Notes: generated from the sequence alone by a model not told the origin. Counted from the stretch's first letter, positions 24,821 through 35,081 are shown. The stretch: 64,000 bases of DNA from Mucilaginibacter sp. SG564 (GCF_013149275.1 NZ_JABGNA010000003.1:248001-312000), one strand, 5' to 3'. Numbers and translations are program-made.

Positions 24821-25681
24821 CTATTGCTTGGACAAATCTGCCACTATGGAGATGCCGGTTTTATCGCGGAAGGTTTGGGGCGAAACTTTGGTCACTTTTT
24901 TAAAAACACGACTAAAATAAAACTCGTCCTGAAATTTTAAATTATAGGCAATTTCCTTGATGCTTTGCCGGGTAAGATGGAGTTGTTTTTTAGCTTCGAG
25001 GATCAAGCGCTCCTGTATCAGTTGCGAGGGTGTTTTTTTGAAATATCGCATACACCGCTTGCTGAAAGTATTGGGCGACATGGCCAGCAATTGCGCGTAA
25101 TCATTAGGCTTATGCAGCGTCAGAAAATGCTGATTCAACAGGCGGCTGAATTGCTCCATCTGCTCATCCTTTTCTTTACGGTCCTGATGATTGTCGATCA
25201 GTTTTATTTTAATGGAGCTTGACTTGGCCAGGAACAGCTGCAGGTAAGCCCTGAGTACGATCTCGGAAGGCGAATCCTGCCCAAATTCCTTATCCACTTC
25301 GGTTAACAATTGCTCGAATACACGGGCATCATCAAGGTTTAGCTTAACACAAGGCTGTATATAAACATTATTGAACAGCAGGCCGTTACAAGCCACTTCT
25401 TCGCGATGGTATTCGATACAATAAAAATCGCCGTGAAACTGCAGCATGGTTAGCGGCGCCAGCTTTTGATGTTTAAGGTAAATAACCTGCAGCGGGGTTG
25501 CAAACAGCAGTATAGGACCGGCATAGTTAAAAGAGCCAAAATCGGCATGGTAAACACCCTCACCTTCGGGGATAAAAAGGATGGTGTATTCCGAAAACTG
25601 AGCCGGAGAGCTCAACAGATCGGTATCCGCGTTTTTTAGTCCGATCAGGTACTCGCCCGATCTTGAAAATACTTCTTGCAT
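24821..25681 (-). CDS. AraC-family transcriptional regulator
   Basis: A 286-residue regulator with an N-terminal cupin-like sensing domain and two C-terminal helix-turn-helix motifs (PNDYAQLLAMSPNTFSKRCM; IKEIAYNLKFQDEFYFSRVF). It probably activates the genes downstream on the same strand (DUF417, AhpD-like, DUF302, NTF2-like, rpiA), the first of which begins 63 bp after its stop. CAAAAGTA at 25697-25704 reads as a -7 element TACTTTTG for this gene, without a good -33. The signal is unknown; the gene set suggests an oxidant. Confidence 0.78.
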   Translation of the reverse strand: MQEVFSRSGEYLIGLKNADTDLLSSPAQFSEYTILFIPEGEGVYHADFGSFNYAGPILLFATPLQVIYLKHQKLAPLTMLQFHGDFYCIEYHREEVACNGLLFNNVYIQPCVKLNLDDARVFEQLLTEVDKEFGQDSPSEIVLRAYLQLFLAKSSSIKIKLIDNHQDRKEKDEQMEQFSRLLNQHFLTLHKPNDYAQLLAMSPNTFSKRCMRYFKKTPSQLIQERLILEAKKQLHLTRQSIKEIAYNLKFQDEFYFSRVFKKVTKVSPQTFRDKTGISIVADLSKQ

Positions 25682-25740
25682 TAATTTATGTTACGCCAAA
25701 AGTAGCTATTGAGCGGCTCTTTTGGTGCATCTGCACCAAT

Positions 25741-25778
25741 AAAAAAGGGAGCAATTAATAACAACTGCTCCCCTTTTT
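25741..25778. terminator. Terminator downstream of the SusCD operon
   Basis: AAAAAGGGAGCA pairs with TGCTCCCCTTTTT with one bulge, giving a bidirectional hairpin with A and T tracts. It lies 12 bp beyond the last lipoprotein gene of the polysaccharide utilisation operon. Confidence 0.7.
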
Positions 25779-25789
25779 AAGATTACTGA

Positions 25790-27004
25790 CTATTTCAATT
25801 GTTTAGTGACCGATATTTCAATAGCGTGGAAATAATTGGTTCCACCCCATGTTTCCAGGATCTTGAACCTGATGTACCTTACCTCTGGACCATTTGCTGG
25901 GAAGTTGAACGGTTCGCCGGCGGCAGCAAATGCTTTATCCTCATCTGAATTTTGCCCGCGAGGTAGGCCCGAAGGTTTATAGGAAGTAAAGCTGGCCAAT
26001 TGGGTCCAGCCGTTAAAGCTGCCAGATGGGTCGGGCGTGCTGTTGGTTCCCCATATTTCAAAGCGTTTAGCATTTCCTACATCATACAAGGCCGACATCC
26101 TTTGCCATAGCTTTAACTGTGTGAGGGTTGCCGATTGCCCCAGATCAATAGTGAACCAGATCGGGAAGTCGGTACCCGGCGTGTGGAAGCCCGGCTCATT
26201 GGTGCTGTTATCCCACAAGAATGGAAGCACCCACCCATAGGCCGTGCCTACATCTGTTGGTAAATAAACAGCCTTAAATAGGCTCTTATCCATTTCAATA
26301 GTCCCGATAATCGTCGGGAATTTATCATAGCTCAGGGCATTAAATGTATCTACAGCATCTTTTACCGGTTTATATGACGACCGGTATGTTACATCTGTGC
26401 CATACTTATAATCAGACAGGGTTATGGAGTTGCTATCGGCCACAAAGGAGCGTTCCGTCGTGGTTCCTAATTTATTGGTATATCTTACCGTGGTAGCCAC
26501 ATTTCCCGTATCGGCCTTGTTAAAGTTGAGGGTAACAGAACCATCACTATGCGTAACATAGGGGTTGGCGGCATTATACGCCCTGTTTAAAAGTGTCGAC
26601 TGGTATGTGGGGCCATATACCCTTACATTATTGATGTCCTGACCGATGGATGGGTTATTATCCTTATCATACGCGATAATATGAAAGCTATATACATACT
26701 CCTGCAAGTTAGGTATATTCACTACAACGGAATCGCCCGGGTTATGACTGGTAGCGTTAAGCAGCAGGGAATCAAGACCATTATTCCACTTAACCACATA
26801 CCTCCTGATACTCGGATCGGGACTTGGGTGCCAGACCAGCACGGCACGCAGGTTACCGGAATGATAATTCAATCCGGCGGCTAATCCGGGATAGGTTACC
26901 TCATGATTATCTAAAAACGACTTATAATCCGTATCATATTTTTTGCAACCTGTAATGGCCAAACACATGAACAAGAAAACAGTAACGTTGAATGCTATTT
27001 TCAT
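25790..27004 (-). CDS. DUF4998 surface lipoprotein with F5/8-type C-terminal domain
   Basis: A 404-residue lipoprotein (lipobox AITGC, Cys20). The first half is a DUF4998 region with fibronectin-like strands (GLAAGLNYHSGNLRAVLVWH, cited in part) and the second half resembles DUF5000, a discoidin-like carbohydrate-binding domain: FTIDLGQSATLTQLKLWQR, KRFEIWG, EVRYIRFKILETWGG. Proteins of this kind act as surface glycan-binding proteins beside SusC/SusD. It is the last gene of the susC-susD unit, 23 bp after its paralogous neighbour, followed by a terminator. It would bind the target glycan at the cell surface. Confidence 0.78.
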   Translation of the reverse strand: MKIAFNVTVFLFMCLAITGCKKYDTDYKSFLDNHEVTYPGLAAGLNYHSGNLRAVLVWHPSPDPSIRRYVVKWNNGLDSLLLNATSHNPGDSVVVNIPNLQEYVYSFHIIAYDKDNNPSIGQDINNVRVYGPTYQSTLLNRAYNAANPYVTHSDGSVTLNFNKADTGNVATTVRYTNKLGTTTERSFVADSNSITLSDYKYGTDVTYRSSYKPVKDAVDTFNALSYDKFPTIIGTIEMDKSLFKAVYLPTDVGTAYGWVLPFLWDNSTNEPGFHTPGTDFPIWFTIDLGQSATLTQLKLWQRMSALYDVGNAKRFEIWGTNSTPDPSGSFNGWTQLASFTSYKPSGLPRGQNSDEDKAFAAAGEPFNFPANGPEVRYIRFKILETWGGTNYFHAIEISVTKQLK

Positions 27005-27027
27005 TTCTTTAAGTTTTAATTAACGAT

Positions 27028-28272
27028 TTACTGTACAGGTGCGCCAAACAGGGTGATCTCTTTGGCATTCACATAATCAAGTCCGGCCCAGGTTTGTGTA
27101 CACTGGAAACGTATGTATTTTACAGCCGGCATCTGGCTTACATTAGGCATATTAAAGCTAAAGCCGTTTGCACCTGCTGTAGCTTTATCGGCATCGGTAG
27201 CCTGGTTTGGTGGTGCGCCCGATGGTGGCAATGGTACCACAAAGTTGCCCAGGTTTACCCAATCGCCCATGACGGTACCTACAGCGGTAACGGTAGCCGG
27301 CCACGATGGATAATCGCCCGGATTATCTTTTGTTGAACCCCAAATAGTAAACTGGCGACTATTTTGATAACCCCATATATCGGGCAACCTGTTGTATAGT
27401 ACCACACGGCTTATTTTGGCCAGCGGGCCTATACCAAAACTGCATATTTTTAAAGGAGCACTGGTGGTGTGCCATCCCGGATCGCCAAGATTGTTATCAA
27501 AAAGGTATTTAAGTTCCCAGCCGTAACCTATCGGGCTGTCGGTGCCTAAATGAAACGTAAAGAATTTACTTTTGTCTAATTGTGTTTCAAACAATGGGGT
27601 AAGTTCTTTGGTAACCGTATCCGATACGTTGCCAAACCTGTCGGTTGTAAAAACGGCGAATTTGGTATTCTTTACCGAAAAGCCCCGAACCGATATATTC
27701 ACCGTATCATTACTCAGGTATTGCGGGTCTTGCTCATCATATACCTTAGTGCCTTCATTGTATGATAAAATGTGTATGGCTACCGGTGTTTTATTAGGGT
27801 TAAGACCATAAAAGTTGGCCCCGCCAAAATCAGGGGTAATCGCCAGGTTATCATTTATGAGCAGATAATTAGGTATCTTGGGATTAACCTTAACCGTTAT
27901 CGGGTCTGAAATGATATTGGCACGGCTTACCGCGTTCAGCGTTACCGTATACTCTTTAGCTTTGGCAAAACCATCAACCATTACCGTATCGGTATAATAG
28001 CTGGCTTTGGTTTGCCTTACCACTTTATCATTGATGTTATACGTTGCAAGAACATATAACAGGTTCTTTGAATCGGGCAGGGTGTAGGTTATGCGGGCCG
28101 AGCCATTCAGATTCTCTACTTTTACATTAGTAACCACACCCGGCTTGGTTTTGTCGTTAGATACGATCTCGATATTTGACTGCCCCTTTTTACAGGCGAT
28201 CAAAAGCACCACGAGCAGTACCGCTACATAAAGTATCGATACTATGGATCTGCCGTTATTAATCTTTTTCAT
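27028..28272 (-). CDS. DUF4959/DUF5000 surface lipoprotein
   Basis: A 414-residue lipoprotein (lipobox LLIAC, Cys27). The N-terminal third is a DUF4959-type fibronectin-like domain (TKPGVVTNVKVENLNGSARI), the middle a DUF5126-like region, and the C-terminal 150 residues a discoidin-like DUF5000 domain ending AVKYIRFQCTQTWAGLDYVN. It is related in layout to the next gene and probably is a second glycan-binding surface protein. It follows susD by 50 bp. Confidence 0.78.
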   Translation of the reverse strand: MKKINNGRSIVSILYVAVLLVVLLIACKKGQSNIEIVSNDKTKPGVVTNVKVENLNGSARITYTLPDSKNLLYVLATYNINDKVVRQTKASYYTDTVMVDGFAKAKEYTVTLNAVSRANIISDPITVKVNPKIPNYLLINDNLAITPDFGGANFYGLNPNKTPVAIHILSYNEGTKVYDEQDPQYLSNDTVNISVRGFSVKNTKFAVFTTDRFGNVSDTVTKELTPLFETQLDKSKFFTFHLGTDSPIGYGWELKYLFDNNLGDPGWHTTSAPLKICSFGIGPLAKISRVVLYNRLPDIWGYQNSRQFTIWGSTKDNPGDYPSWPATVTAVGTVMGDWVNLGNFVVPLPPSGAPPNQATDADKATAGANGFSFNMPNVSQMPAVKYIRFQCTQTWAGLDYVNAKEITLFGAPVQ

Positions 28273-28322
28273 AATTTATATTTTATATTAATTATTTATC
28301 AATAATGCCTTAGTCTCAACTA

Positions 28323-30230
28323 CTACCAGTAGGGGTTTTGGGTAAGGTTTTCGTTTACCACCAGGTCTGTTGAGCTGATAGGCCATAAATAATCACGTAA
28401 GCCAAAAAGCGGCGTGATCACGTTGGTTGGGCGATAATAATTTGCCGATGTAGCCTGATTAATATTCCAGCCTTGCACGGGGCGGCTTAGTACGTCCTGT
28501 AATTCTTTCCACCGACGCAGATCCCAACCTATCTGACCTTCAAAAGCCAACTCTATCCTTCGTTCCTGGTGTATGATCTGGCGCAGACCATCTTTTGAAC
28601 CCGGCTTGGATGGATTCTTCGAGAAACTGTTCCATGAATCCACCACGCCTTTTAGGCCTGCCCGCGCACGCACCTGATCAATGTAGGAATACACTTCGGC
28701 TGTGGGGCCTTGTACTTCATTTAAAGCTTCGGCATATAATAGGTACAAACCTGATAAGCGAATAAGCGGCAGGTGAAAATCAACCGTGGTAAAAGATTGA
28801 TCCATTACGGTTTGATAGTTACCTAATTTTTTGGGCCATATACCGGTTATATTGGTTGAGTTGAAGCTTTTTGGACCCGCCAAGCCAAAAATACCACGGG
28901 CCTGCACATAATAAGCTTTGCTTTGATCTGTAACCCCGTTACCAAACCAGATACCACCATCAAAACCTATCGAGGCGTAAAACCTCCTTTCGCGGTTAAA
29001 ATTCTCGCGGGCGGTTTCATATCCCTGTTCTATATAATCTTTGTTAGCATCATCACCAACCTGGGGTATAAAACGATTGGTATAATCAAAATTCTTATCC
29101 TCAACCAGCGGTACGCCATTGTTGGTATAAAACAGCTCCGACTCGGCCAATGGTACAGCCCAGTTTGAGGGGTATGTATTGGCCATACCTACTGCCGCAC
29201 TGGTTAATTTAGGGATAACATAACCCTGGTAACCAAAGGTGTAGTTGAGCGCCCATATCAGCTCCGGGTTTTGCTCCCACTTATCCGTAATGGTAAGCTG
29301 CAGCGTTAATACCTTCTTCAGTTCGTCAGATACGTTGATATTACCGGTTGGTGGTAAAGTATACAATTTAAGGCCCTGCGCCTCGCATTCGGTTATGGCA
29401 GCTTTGCAGGCATCTGCCGCTTTTTGCCATTTAGAGGCATCATACGAAGTAGAAAACAAGCTTTTACCTGCCTTATCCTTAAATCCCTGGTAATCTGGAT
29501 TGCCATTAAACAGCGGACTTGCAGCTGTGGTTAAAACCTCGGCCTTTACGCTCATGGCTATAAACTTGGTGATACGTCCAAATTCCTGAGCCTGATTTTG
29601 AATATTTGGCGGCAGATCGGGTATGGCCTGATCTAATAGGGATACTACGTAAGCAAATGATTCATCAACCGATGCCCTTTTGCGCTTCAAAGTATCGGGT
29701 GGGGCATCAATAGGATAACTATCCTTAATCAGCACCATGGGACCATACATCCTGATGAGGTAATAGTGGTAATAAGCTTTCAGGAATTTCACTTCAGCTA
29801 TCCAGCGTTTTTTTTCATCGGCCCCCAGGTCTATGGGCTTATCAATATTCTCCAGCATGATGTTACACCTCCTGATAGCCTGAAAGAGCGGAGCGCCGCC
29901 ATTGCTGTTTCCCCAGTAATTTAATGAGGGGCTGCCGGTGTTTTGTGTCCCCCGGATGAGGTCGAAGCCCCGCTGGTCAAAAAAGTTGGTCGTTAAATTG
30001 TTAGGATATACAATTTCGGCAGAAGTGGTAAAACCCGCGTTATAAATTACGTTTGAGGTTTGCTGCATAGTTGAATAACAGGCAAACAGATAATTTTCGG
30101 CTTCGTTACGGTTTCTGAAGGCATACTCCAATGTACCAACGTTACTCGGGGTAACATCCAGATATTTTTTGCAGGATACTCCTGTTGTACAAAGCGTTAT
30201 TGCCAGTAATAATTTATAATATGATCTCAT
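28323..30230 (-). CDS. SusD/RagB-family glycan-binding lipoprotein
   Basis: A 635-residue SusD-like outer-membrane lipoprotein (lipobox GVSC, then CKKYLDVTPS). The N-terminal half has the TPR-like helices of the family (EAENYLFACYSTMQ; AEVKFLKAYYHYYLIRMYGPM), and the C-terminus has the usual LIRLSGLYLLYAEALNEVQG and IHQERRIELAFEGQIGWDLRRW segments. It caps the SusC barrel and binds oligosaccharide for import. The gene follows susC by 28 bp. Confidence 0.92.
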   Translation of the reverse strand: MRSYYKLLLAITLCTTGVSCKKYLDVTPSNVGTLEYAFRNRNEAENYLFACYSTMQQTSNVIYNAGFTTSAEIVYPNNLTTNFFDQRGFDLIRGTQNTGSPSLNYWGNSNGGAPLFQAIRRCNIMLENIDKPIDLGADEKKRWIAEVKFLKAYYHYYLIRMYGPMVLIKDSYPIDAPPDTLKRKRASVDESFAYVVSLLDQAIPDLPPNIQNQAQEFGRITKFIAMSVKAEVLTTAASPLFNGNPDYQGFKDKAGKSLFSTSYDASKWQKAADACKAAITECEAQGLKLYTLPPTGNINVSDELKKVLTLQLTITDKWEQNPELIWALNYTFGYQGYVIPKLTSAAVGMANTYPSNWAVPLAESELFYTNNGVPLVEDKNFDYTNRFIPQVGDDANKDYIEQGYETARENFNRERRFYASIGFDGGIWFGNGVTDQSKAYYVQARGIFGLAGPKSFNSTNITGIWPKKLGNYQTVMDQSFTTVDFHLPLIRLSGLYLLYAEALNEVQGPTAEVYSYIDQVRARAGLKGVVDSWNSFSKNPSKPGSKDGLRQIIHQERRIELAFEGQIGWDLRRWKELQDVLSRPVQGWNINQATSANYYRPTNVITPLFGLRDYLWPISSTDLVVNENLTQNPYW

Positions 30231-30258
30231 ATCGTTCTCTTTTTAAATCGGTTTGTAA

Positions 30259-33200
30259 TTATAAATTCACATTCAGACCTACGTTAAACACCTTTTGAAT
30301 GGGGTAAGCAAACCCGTTGCCGCCCTGCTCCGGATCCCATAGTTTGAAGGGGCTCCAGGTAAACAGGTTCAATCCGTTAAAATAAATGCGGCAATTGGTC
30401 AGTTTCATGGCCTTTGCTATACGCGTTGGCAGGGTATAGCCGATCTCTAATGATTTCAACCGCAAAAAACTGGCATCGCGCAGCCACCAGGTGCTGGGTT
30501 GCAGGTTGTTGGCTATTACTGTTTGGTTGGTACCTAATCTTGGATACAAAGCGTATAAATTCTGGTTCTCTTCAGACCAATGATCATTGGCAAATGCTTT
30601 CAGAACCTGCGTGTTACCATAAATGTACTGGTCGGGACTTGGTATGAAAGGGCTTACCCTATTAGGATCAACAAAGAAGGAAACCCTGGCCTGCCCCTGG
30701 AAGAATGCAGAAAGGTCAAATCCTTTAAAGCCTGTTGAGAAACCAAAGCCGTAAACAATTTCGGGCGTTTGCGGATAGCCCAGGAAGGTAAGGTCGAGAT
30801 TGTCAATTTTACCGTCACCATTCAAATCACGGTATTTGATATCGCCCCCTTTTGGTGGTGCGGAAGAAAAATTCTGAGTTGGCGAGTTACGGGCTTCCTG
30901 ATCGTCAACAAATAACCTCTCGGCCACATAACCGTAACCGCGACTAATTGGCTGGCCAATAAAGTGGCGCCATGGCTCGGCATAGTTAGGCTCTTCTATG
31001 TAGGTGTATTTATTGGTTGAATAAGTAAAGTTACCCCTGAACGATGCCCATAAACCATTGCTAAAGCTTTGTTTATAATCGGCAGATAAGTCGATACCTT
31101 TTGAATCAACCTGGCCTAAGTTGGTGGCGATGGATGTTTCAAAACCCTCGGTAGCCGGCACCAACCTATCCCGCAGAATATTATAGCGGTGATTTTTGTA
31201 AAACTCAGCAATAATGTTCAGGTTTTTTAACACAGTCATCTCCACCGCAACGTTGGTTTGTCTTGAGGTTTCCCAGGTAATATTATTATTATCATAGCTT
31301 ACAATAGTTAAACCTTTACGCTCATAGGAATTGTTGAAACCAAACTGAGCATAGTTGTAACCCTCGTTAAAGTGCACATCAGACAGGTAGTAGAAACGTT
31401 GCGCGCCAATAGCATCATTACCCACCAAACCGTAACTTCCACGGATCTTTAACCGGTCAATAAATGATGGATTCCAGAACGACTCGTTGGATATTACCCA
31501 TGAAGCGCCGATAGTTGGGAAAAAGCCATAACGGTGATTGGCCGAAAATCGCTCAGAACCATTATACCCAAAGTTAAACTCGGCAAAATACTTGCTTTTG
31601 TACCCGTAGGTTGCCCGGCCTGCTAAACCCAGGTTACGGTATGGCAACGAGTACTGTAAGGATACAGCGTTGGTTTTGGGATCAATAGCGTTGGAGTTAA
31701 CAGTTTGCTGAGCTGTACCAATCAATGTGGCATTGATGTTATGGCTGCCCAGCTGTTTGTTATAATCAAGCGCGGTTTGCAGATAAAAGAAAGTATCGGC
31801 ATTAGGTGTACTGCGTGAATAAGACAGGTATTCCTGCGCTACGTTATTGCCTGTAGGCTGCGGATTGAGCCAGGTTAAGGTATAATTATTGCTTTGCTTA
31901 TCATAGGAACCTATGTTGTAATAAAATGGATTATAAGCCAACTGCGAATCAAAATAAGAGTGTCTGTTGGTACTGAATATACTCCGGAATTTTAAACCAT
32001 CAGTTACAAAACCCAGGTTCTGGTTTAGCTCCAGTTGTGCCTGCATGCGTGATTCTGACGAATTTTTGTGGCCGCGTAACAAAGCAGCGTATGGGTTATT
32101 ATATAAAATGCTGTTACTGCTGGTGCCATCAACACCGCCTACATTACCAAATAAAATATGCTGCGCGTTTGCATTAGCGGCATCTGGCTGATAATAGGCC
32201 GGGAATAATACAGGGCTGGTATGTATGGCCACATTGTACAGATCGGACGCAAAAGAACCATCGGAAGTAATTGGGCCGTTATATTCATTAAAGTTACCCC
32301 ATAACCTTACAATAACTTCGGTTGTTTTGGTGAGGTTGATGTTTACGTTTGACCGTAACTGGTAATTCCTGAACTTTACATTGTTATCATTATTATTACG
32401 GATATCGGTATTCAACACCCCATTATCCACGTTGTAAGTACCGGTGATATAATACTTCGCCAAACCCGAACCACCGCTAACGCTCATGTTGTTACGCATA
32501 GTGGTAGCATTCTTTTTAAACAACATCTTTAACCAGTCCACAGCGGGATACACATAAGGGTTACTGCCTGCGCCACCGTTAAGGGTGTTTTGAGTATTGT
32601 TAATTCTGGTTTGTGTAAAGGGTAATGGCAATGTGGGATCGCGGGTGAGGGTGGCCTCATTATACAGGTTCATGTACTCGATAGGATCAACCAGGTCAAG
32701 CGTTCTTGTTGATTGTGATAAGGAATACTCCGAGCGGAAGTTGATCTTGGCGGGCCCCTCTTTACCTTCTTTTGTACTTACCAGGATAACGCCATTGGCA
32801 CCCCTGGCTCCATAAAGCGCGGTGGCGCTGGCATCTTTTAATATCACAAAGCTGGCTATATCATCCACCTGCAAACGGGCAAGGTCGGTAGTGGTTAGCT
32901 CCACGTTATCGATCAATATCAGCGGATCCTGCTTATAACCGAAAGTGGTTACACCACGCACAAAGAAGGAGGCATTATCCTGCCCCGGCTGGCCGCTGCG
33001 CTGATAGGCGATAATACCGGCAGCCTGCCCGGCAAGCGCCGCGGTGAGGTTACTCGCCGGAATTTTCAATTCGCTGGGTTTAATACTGGTAACCGACCCA
33101 ACAAGGGCCTCCTTGCGTTCCTTTTTACCAAAGGCCGTAACCACAACCTCATCGGCAAGCAGCTTATCCTCTTTAAGCGCCACATTAAAGATCTTGTTTT

Positions 33201-33525
33201 GTGCCGATACGGTAAATGATTGGGCCTTGAAGCCTACAAAGGAAATCCTCAATACCGAGCCATCCTCTACATCAAGGATAAACCTACCGTTACCATCAGT
33301 TACCGTACCAACCTTGGAATTACCCACCACAGAGATAGTTACACCAGGTAGCTTCACATGTGCGGTATCAGATACAGTACCGGTAACAGTTATTTTCGTT
33401 TGTGCGTGGGCAATATTATAAAATAAGGCTAATGTTAAAAACACCAAGCAACATCTTATCAAAAACCGCCCGGGCTGCTCATACTTTTTAAAAAGTGCTT
33501 TACTAAAAATGTAAGATTGCTTCAT
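30259..33525 (-). CDS. SusC/RagA-family TonB-dependent outer-membrane transporter
   Basis: A 1088-residue TonB-dependent receptor. After a signal peptide (LVFLTLALFYNIAHAQ) comes a carboxypeptidase-like beta-sandwich (TVTGTVSDTAHVKLPGVTI), then the SusC signature VVVTAFGKKERKEALVGSV, the plug domain with NVELTTTDLARLQVDDI and the conserved YGARGANGVILVSTKEGK, then the 22-strand barrel to the C-terminal NVGLNVNL. It imports oligosaccharides across the outer membrane with TonB energy. Length is typical. It heads the operon susC-susD-two lipoproteins and is preceded by 520 bp of noncoding DNA that presumably carries control sites. Confidence 0.93.
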   Translation of the reverse strand: MKQSYIFSKALFKKYEQPGRFLIRCCLVFLTLALFYNIAHAQTKITVTGTVSDTAHVKLPGVTISVVGNSKVGTVTDGNGRFILDVEDGSVLRISFVGFKAQSFTVSAQNKIFNVALKEDKLLADEVVVTAFGKKERKEALVGSVTSIKPSELKIPASNLTAALAGQAAGIIAYQRSGQPGQDNASFFVRGVTTFGYKQDPLILIDNVELTTTDLARLQVDDIASFVILKDASATALYGARGANGVILVSTKEGKEGPAKINFRSEYSLSQSTRTLDLVDPIEYMNLYNEATLTRDPTLPLPFTQTRINNTQNTLNGGAGSNPYVYPAVDWLKMLFKKNATTMRNNMSVSGGSGLAKYYITGTYNVDNGVLNTDIRNNNDNNVKFRNYQLRSNVNINLTKTTEVIVRLWGNFNEYNGPITSDGSFASDLYNVAIHTSPVLFPAYYQPDAANANAQHILFGNVGGVDGTSSNSILYNNPYAALLRGHKNSSESRMQAQLELNQNLGFVTDGLKFRSIFSTNRHSYFDSQLAYNPFYYNIGSYDKQSNNYTLTWLNPQPTGNNVAQEYLSYSRSTPNADTFFYLQTALDYNKQLGSHNINATLIGTAQQTVNSNAIDPKTNAVSLQYSLPYRNLGLAGRATYGYKSKYFAEFNFGYNGSERFSANHRYGFFPTIGASWVISNESFWNPSFIDRLKIRGSYGLVGNDAIGAQRFYYLSDVHFNEGYNYAQFGFNNSYERKGLTIVSYDNNNITWETSRQTNVAVEMTVLKNLNIIAEFYKNHRYNILRDRLVPATEGFETSIATNLGQVDSKGIDLSADYKQSFSNGLWASFRGNFTYSTNKYTYIEEPNYAEPWRHFIGQPISRGYGYVAERLFVDDQEARNSPTQNFSSAPPKGGDIKYRDLNGDGKIDNLDLTFLGYPQTPEIVYGFGFSTGFKGFDLSAFFQGQARVSFFVDPNRVSPFIPSPDQYIYGNTQVLKAFANDHWSEENQNLYALYPRLGTNQTVIANNLQPSTWWLRDASFLRLKSLEIGYTLPTRIAKAMKLTNCRIYFNGLNLFTWSPFKLWDPEQGGNGFAYPIQKVFNVGLNVNL

Positions 33526-34046
33526 AAAATTGGGTTCATAAAAATTATTTTAATTAATCAAGGTTTAATCAAATAGGGATGTACTATCCACCGGATAGTG
33601 CAGGAAATTGGTGAATTACCGGTTGATTGTTTTTTGCATCCGGGTTATATTTTGACCGGATACAACTTCAGGCTTCCGTTTGATCATTATTGGTTTTACG
33701 ATGAACCCAACAGGCAATAGCAATCCTGTTAAGTCTTTTTTTTGTTTCAAAACTTTTAATAATAATTGCCTATTATTTAGACATATAGGCCCGATAGATT
33801 ACCTGAATAAAGGACAAGCCGGTGCTCGCTTTCCCGCTGGTGTGGTAGTCAGTTTTTTACATACTTAATTGGTTTAGTTTACAATTGGTTTTGTAAATGT
33901 AAGTGGAAGCATCACATTTAAAAATGGATAAACTTTCAAAAAAGATGGACAATTTTATGAATTTACAACCCAGGCGTGGTTTTGTCCATTATTTATTGAT
34001 TACCAAAAAGCAACTGTAAAAAATTGTGGGTGAGTCCCTTAAGAAG
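33526..34046. other. Upstream region of susC
   Basis: No gene is supported; a 62-codon frame at 33680 lacks a promoter and signal. The region must hold the susC promoter, but I find no exact TAnnTTTG on the minus strand. Two direct copies of AATTGGTT lie 16 bp apart at 33867-33874 and 33883-33890. A CCGGATA inverted pair occurs near 33588-33598 (CTATCCACCGGATAG) and again CCGGATA near 33655. Confidence 0.5.
33867..33890. promoter_or_regulatory. AATTGGTT direct repeat, possible AraC half-sites
   Basis: Two AATTGGTT copies 16 bp apart. Three copies of the same octamer, in both orientations, occur in the intergenic region of the AraC regulator at 42150, 42266 and 42414. The octamer also occurs elsewhere (about 25834, 34971, 57444), so specificity is doubtful. 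Confidence 0.3.
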
Positions 34047-35081
34047 TTATATTCCAAATTTATAAATGATACTTTCATGATAAGTATCGCCGGGATTTAA
34101 AACTGTTGCAGGAAAGCTGGAATGATTAGGACTATCCGGATAATACTGACACTCCAGGCATACACCGTCAAATGGACTATATGGCTGGTGATGATAACCT
34201 AAATGCTTGCTTTGTAAATAATCACCGGTATAAACCAGCATAGCCGGATAGGTGGTGAATATTTCCAACTTACGCCCTGATGTTTTTTCTGATAACTCTG
34301 CCGCCCGTTTATGATAGGCGCCAGGCTGCTCATCCAATATATAACAATCATTTAGTCCCGTAATATGGTCATCATTCACCATCATTTTATTTTTGATAGC
34401 GTTGTACGAAAATTTCTTGTAACCAACAGGTTCTATAACACCGGTGGGTATGTATTCCGCGTTGTTTTGCAGCAAACTATCGGCATGAATGGTGAGCGTA
34501 TGATCAAATATTTTAGCCCCATCGTTTGACAAATTGAAGTACGCGTGATTGGTAAAATTAGCCACCGTTCTTTTATCCGTCGACGCATAATAGCTGATGA
34601 TCAGTTCATTAAGCTCCGTCCACACGTAATGTACCGTAAGTTCAAGATTACCAGGATACCCTCCATCTCCGTCTGGACTTTGTATGGTAAAAAACAGCCC
34701 TTCGGCAGTAATTGCATATTTAAAAACCCGCCTGTTAAAGCCATTGTTACCGCCATGATTGGTATTTTCACCATCGTTGTTATCCAGATGCCAGGTAGTA
34801 TCATCAAGCTCAAAACGAGCCCTTCCTATCCTATTGGCATAACGGCCTATGGTTGAACCAATATAACAGTCATCATCCAGATAGGCCTGCAGGGATGGGA
34901 AACCCAAAACCACGTTACTATTAACGCCATGCCTATCGGGCACTACCACCGAAACCAGGGTAGCCCCGTAATTGGTTAATTCCACATAGGCTCCGTGAGT
35001 ATTCTCCATTTTAAAGAGACATACGGATTCACCGGCATGATCCCCCCATCCCTGCCAGGTTATTCGGGTAGTACTGTTCAC
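34047..35081 (-). CDS. galM: Aldose 1-epimerase
   Basis: A 344-residue galactose mutarotase. Visible family motifs are TNYGATLVSVVVPDR near the start, IGRYANRIGRARF with the substrate arginine, NHGGNNGFNRRVF, NFTNHAYFNLS with the catalytic histidine, and VCLECQYYPDSPN with the catalytic glutamate. It interconverts alpha and beta forms of galactose, glucose or other aldoses in the cytoplasm; there is no signal peptide. Its start overlaps the end of the DUF5107 gene by 4 bp, so they are translationally coupled. With a sugar porter and a GH36-like enzyme next door, galactose is a plausible substrate. Confidence 0.88.
   Translation of the reverse strand: MNSTTRITWQGWGDHAGESVCLFKMENTHGAYVELTNYGATLVSVVVPDRHGVNSNVVLGFPSLQAYLDDDCYIGSTIGRYANRIGRARFELDDTTWHLDNNDGENTNHGGNNGFNRRVFKYAITAEGLFFTIQSPDGDGGYPGNLELTVHYVWTELNELIISYYASTDKRTVANFTNHAYFNLSNDGAKIFDHTLTIHADSLLQNNAEYIPTGVIEPVGYKKFSYNAIKNKMMVNDDHITGLNDCYILDEQPGAYHKRAAELSEKTSGRKLEIFTTYPAMLVYTGDYLQSKHLGYHHQPYSPFDGVCLECQYYPDSPNHSSFPATVLNPGDTYHESIIYKFGI

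Noticed and set aside
33680-33868. 62-codon frame upstream of susC
   Set aside because: No promoter, signal peptide or recognisable motif, and the region is a likely control region.
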